Part shown: positions 61,877-64,000 of the stretch, in pieces
How positions within the stretch are numbered: position 1 is the stretch's first letter
How the letters are laid out: every line of letters begins with the position of its first letter
Assembly (NCBI RefSeq): GCF_042684665.1
Contig: NZ_JBHULY010000026.1
Span: 1-64,000 of the forward strand
DNA length: 64,000 nt
DNA from: Jejuia rubra
GTDB lineage: Bacteria; Bacteroidota; Bacteroidia; Flavobacteriales; Flavobacteriaceae
Reading direction: 5' to 3'
Translations under genes and position numbers: made by a program
Notes under the pieces: generated by a model
What the model saw: the letters and a program-made list of their open reading frames with translations, nothing else
Databases searched by the model: none
Told to the model about the DNA's origin: nothing

Positions 61877-64000
61877 TTAGAGTACAGCAACAAACTTCAA
61901 GAAATCATTATTTTTTGCTACTAAAATATATGGCTTGCCTTGAACCTGAATCATCGCAAGGTCTTTTACATCGCCGTCAATAAAAAGTCCCGTTTTTTCA
62001 GCACTTAAAGTTTTAAAGCCTATATCTTTTTCCCCTTTTAAAAACGTTCCATAACCGGCATCTGCCCTAGGCGTCTCAACTTCCGAAGCATATAAATTAC
62101 CGCCAAGAACCATATCCTTAATGCCATCTGCATCAAAGTCATTAATCAATATTTGATTGGTAGGTGCAATTTGCGCCCATAAAGGTAAGTCGCGCCTAAC
62201 AAACTTACCATTGTCGTTTTCAAAAACGGCGCTTTTGAATGAAGAAACCTGATAGTGTATCGCATTCTCAAGTTTTTTCTCATTGTAAACATCAACCAGC
62301 GTTGCTGTAGAGTACTCATTATAATTTTTAAATTTCTTTTTAATTGATGGCATTTGTTGCGAAGAGCATTCCCTACCTCTTACAGGATACTGTTTCCCTT
62401 CGTTATAATAACTTAACACGATATCATTAGTCCTGTTACCGTCAAAATCGTTTAAGTAGATATCAAAAGTAGCCTCATCCGAAGCTTTATACTTGTAATT
62501 ATCCCCGAGATTTCCTCCAACTAAATCAATATCACCATCATTATCAATATCATCAGCCACTAGACTAAACCACCAACCTCTTGTTTCATCCAAGCCGAGT
62601 TTTTCAGTAGTTTCGGTAAAACGCTGTCCTTTATCATTTTTAAAAATCCTAACCTGCATCCATTCCCCCGTAACTGCGAGGTCCTCCCAACCGTCATTGT
62701 CGTAATCAAACCATTGCGCAGCAGTTACTAAACCAATTCTACTCAACTCAGGAGCAACTTTCTGAGTTATATTCCTAAATTTAGGTTGATCCACTTCACT
62801 TATATTTTCAAGAATATAACTAGAGGCTGGGTACGGATAATTTGAAGGCACAAGCCTGCCGCCCACAAATAAATCTTGATCGCCATCCTTATCAAAATCA
62901 AAAGCGTAAACTCTACTGCCACTCTCGCTAATCGGCGGTAATGCGTTGTAGCTTTTGATAAATTCACCGTTACCTTGATTTACATAAAGTCTATCCTGTA
63001 ACATCGGCGATCCACTCTTAAATTCATTTCCACCGCTAACAATGTAAAGGTCATTATCGCCATCGTTATCCGCGTCAAAAATTAACGAACCAATATCTTC
63101 ATGTTTTCTATCCTCAAGTAGTATCTTAAATTTTTGTTGTTCAAAAGTGCCGTCAGCTTTCTGAAAAAATAAGCCTCCTGGGTATTTTGATGCGGCGCCA
63201 ACATAAAAATCATCCAAACCATCACCATTTAAATCGCCCACTGATAAACCGGGACCAAATTGGGACGTTTTATGTGGCAAAAGGATTTCCTTTTTAAAAT
63301 CGTCATAGATATTTTCTTTGTGCTTATACAAAGCTAAAGTGTCCGTGTAGCTCTTAAATAAATGACTCGCAATGTTTCTATTATTTTTCTCAACGCTTCC
63401 CTCGGCCTGATTCTCATCCAGGAATATTGCAGTGTTGATTTTGACATCTGTTATTTTTTGGCTTTTTTGATTCGGCCATACCACAATCAAACTATCAATT
63501 GTATCATCTTTACCCAATCCAAAATGAAGTTTTGGCGCTACCGATGACTGAAATCCGCGACTTAGAGACACTTCCTGAACTTGATGCTTGTTGTTATGGT
63601 AAAGATGCACTTTAGCCCCTATACCATAGGTGTTTTTAGCACTACCTTTAAACGCTATTGTAACATGGTTGTTAATGCGTGCACTATGATTTTCAAATAG
63701 AGACGCATAATCATCTATATTATTTGTAACCAACTCTAAATCCCCATCATTATCCAAATCCACATAAACGGCACCATTAGAAAAGCCCTTGCCTTCAATA
63801 CCCCAATCTGCACTACTTTTTGAAAATGTAAGATCTCCATTATTCTTAAAAATATAATTATCGATAGGTTCTGTTGGGATGTTAAGGCTTTTGATCAACA
63901 AACTATCCTTATGTTTTTTTTCACCTCGAAGGCTCTCAAAATAGTCTTTATTGTTTATCTCTCTACGTGTACCGTTAGAAACAAACAGGTCTTTATAGCC
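61877..64000 (-). CDS. FG-GAP/ASPIC-UnbV repeat protein, 5' end outside window
   Basis: At least 707 residues; the frame stays open to the window edge, so the N-terminus is missing. The visible part starts GYKDLFVSNGTRREINNKDY, has FG-GAP/VCBS calcium-binding repeats (DLDNDGDLELVTNN, DVDGDGDNDLYIVSGG-like) and an ASPIC/UnbV segment (KNTYGIGAKVHLYHNN, LHFGLGKDDTIDSLIVVWPN). Such proteins are usually ~1100 residues, exported and found in polysaccharide loci next to SusC/SusD. It is presumably part of a locus continuing beyond the window. A TTG at 63901 is an internal codon, not a start. Confidence 0.9.
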   Translation of the reverse strand, partial: GYKDLFVSNGTRREINNKDYFESLRGEKKHKDSLLIKSLNIPTEPIDNYIFKNNGDLTFSKSSADWGIEGKGFSNGAVYVDLDNDGDLELVTNNIDDYASLFENHSARINNHVTIAFKGSAKNTYGIGAKVHLYHNNKHQVQEVSLSRGFQSSVAPKLHFGLGKDDTIDSLIVVWPNQKSQKITDVKINTAIFLDENQAEGSVEKNNRNIASHLFKSYTDTLALYKHKENIYDDFKKEILLPHKTSQFGPGLSVGDLNGDGLDDFYVGAASKYPGGLFFQKADGTFEQQKFKILLEDRKHEDIGSLIFDADNDGDNDLYIVSGGNEFKSGSPMLQDRLYVNQGNGEFIKSYNALPPISESGSRVYAFDFDKDGDQDLFVGGRLVPSNYPYPASSYILENISEVDQPKFRNITQKVAPELSRIGLVTAAQWFDYDNDGWEDLAVTGEWMQVRIFKNDKGQRFTETTEKLGLDETRGWWFSLVADDIDNDGDIDLVGGNLGDNYKYKASDEATFDIYLNDFDGNRTNDIVLSYYNEGKQYPVRGRECSSQQMPSIKKKFKNYNEYSTATLVDVYNEKKLENAIHYQVSSFKSAVFENDNGKFVRRDLPLWAQIAPTNQILINDFDADGIKDMVLGGNLYASEVETPRADAGYGTFLKGEKDIGFKTLSAEKTGLFIDGDVKDLAMIQVQGKPYILVAKNNDFLKFVAVL

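Noticed and set aside
61690..61983. A 97-codon plus-strand frame
   Set aside because: It is the translation of the structured repeat element and then runs antisense over the end of the FG-GAP gene.
1..64000. tRNA or rRNA genes, CRISPR arrays, insertion sequences, prophage, integrase
   Set aside because: Scanned by eye in all intergenic gaps; no cloverleaf, no regularly spaced repeats and no transposase or integrase motifs were seen.

Overview
The window is low-GC DNA from a member of the Flavobacteriia (Bacteroidetes), most likely Flavobacteriaceae. The evidence is the 287-residue primary sigma factor without region 1.1, a hybrid two-component sensor with an AraC output domain, a membrane-anchored AraC regulator, many small SPII lipoproteins, near-absence of Shine-Dalgarno sequences, and a complete flexirubin-type pigment cluster. 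I see no tRNA, rRNA, CRISPR array, transposase or phage gene.

Layout. (1) 1-2.7 kb: a LysR regulator divergent from a small membrane protein, an SbtA-type bicarbonate permease and a small soluble protein, with a perfect inverted repeat between the divergent genes. (2) 2.7-6.4 kb: small secreted or lipoprotein genes, two of which are split by single-base frameshifts, plus an extended SDR. (3) 6.4-10.9 kb: a membrane AraC regulator followed by a four-gene, translationally coupled set (secreted protein, CPBP-like membrane protein, extended SDR, classical SDR). (4) 11.4-16.7 kb: a barrel-like protein, an NTF2/SnoaL-like lipoprotein and a 1337-residue hybrid sensor/AraC regulator. (5) 16.8-19.5 kb: a hypothetical gene, rpoD, a BLUF blue-light sensor and rpe. 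(6) 19.5-53.8 kb: the pigment cluster. (7) 53.9-56.0 kb: housekeeping genes (CBS protein, MtfA-like peptidase). (8) 56.4-64 kb: plant-polysaccharide enzymes (GH10 xylanase, GH3 beta-glucosidase, GH5 endoglucanase) and the 3' part of a large FG-GAP/ASPIC-UnbV surface protein that runs off the window.

The pigment cluster is the main content. Thirty-five minus-strand genes (52468 down to 19540) follow one another with gaps of 31 bases or less or with overlaps, and a halogenase-like gene diverges from its head. Tyrosine ammonia-lyase makes 4-coumarate, and a PaaK-like ligase probably activates it. A type II polyketide set extends it to an aryl polyene: a ketosynthase with a Cys-less partner, further ketosynthases, a ketoreductase, two ACPs and three hot-dog dehydratase-like proteins. 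DarA and DarB build the dialkylresorcinol half. Three acyl-transfer candidates could form the ester joining the halves. An ABC exporter, an MMPL fusion, LolA-like and lipoprotein factors and three tandem outer-membrane barrels would move the pigment to the outer membrane. A methyltransferase, a FAD desaturase-like enzyme, a JmjC-like cupin and the halogenase-like protein are candidate tailoring enzymes.

Points deserving most attention: the unexplained proteins inside the pigment operon (WG-repeat protein, C45 lipoprotein, BtrH-like protein, HTH-like protein, short KS-like protein), the dehydratase-like proteins with complementary catalytic residues, the BLUF sensor with changed Trp/Met positions beside the pigment genes, the two frameshifted lipoproteins, the strong SD before rpoD, and a structured intergenic element at 61.7 kb.
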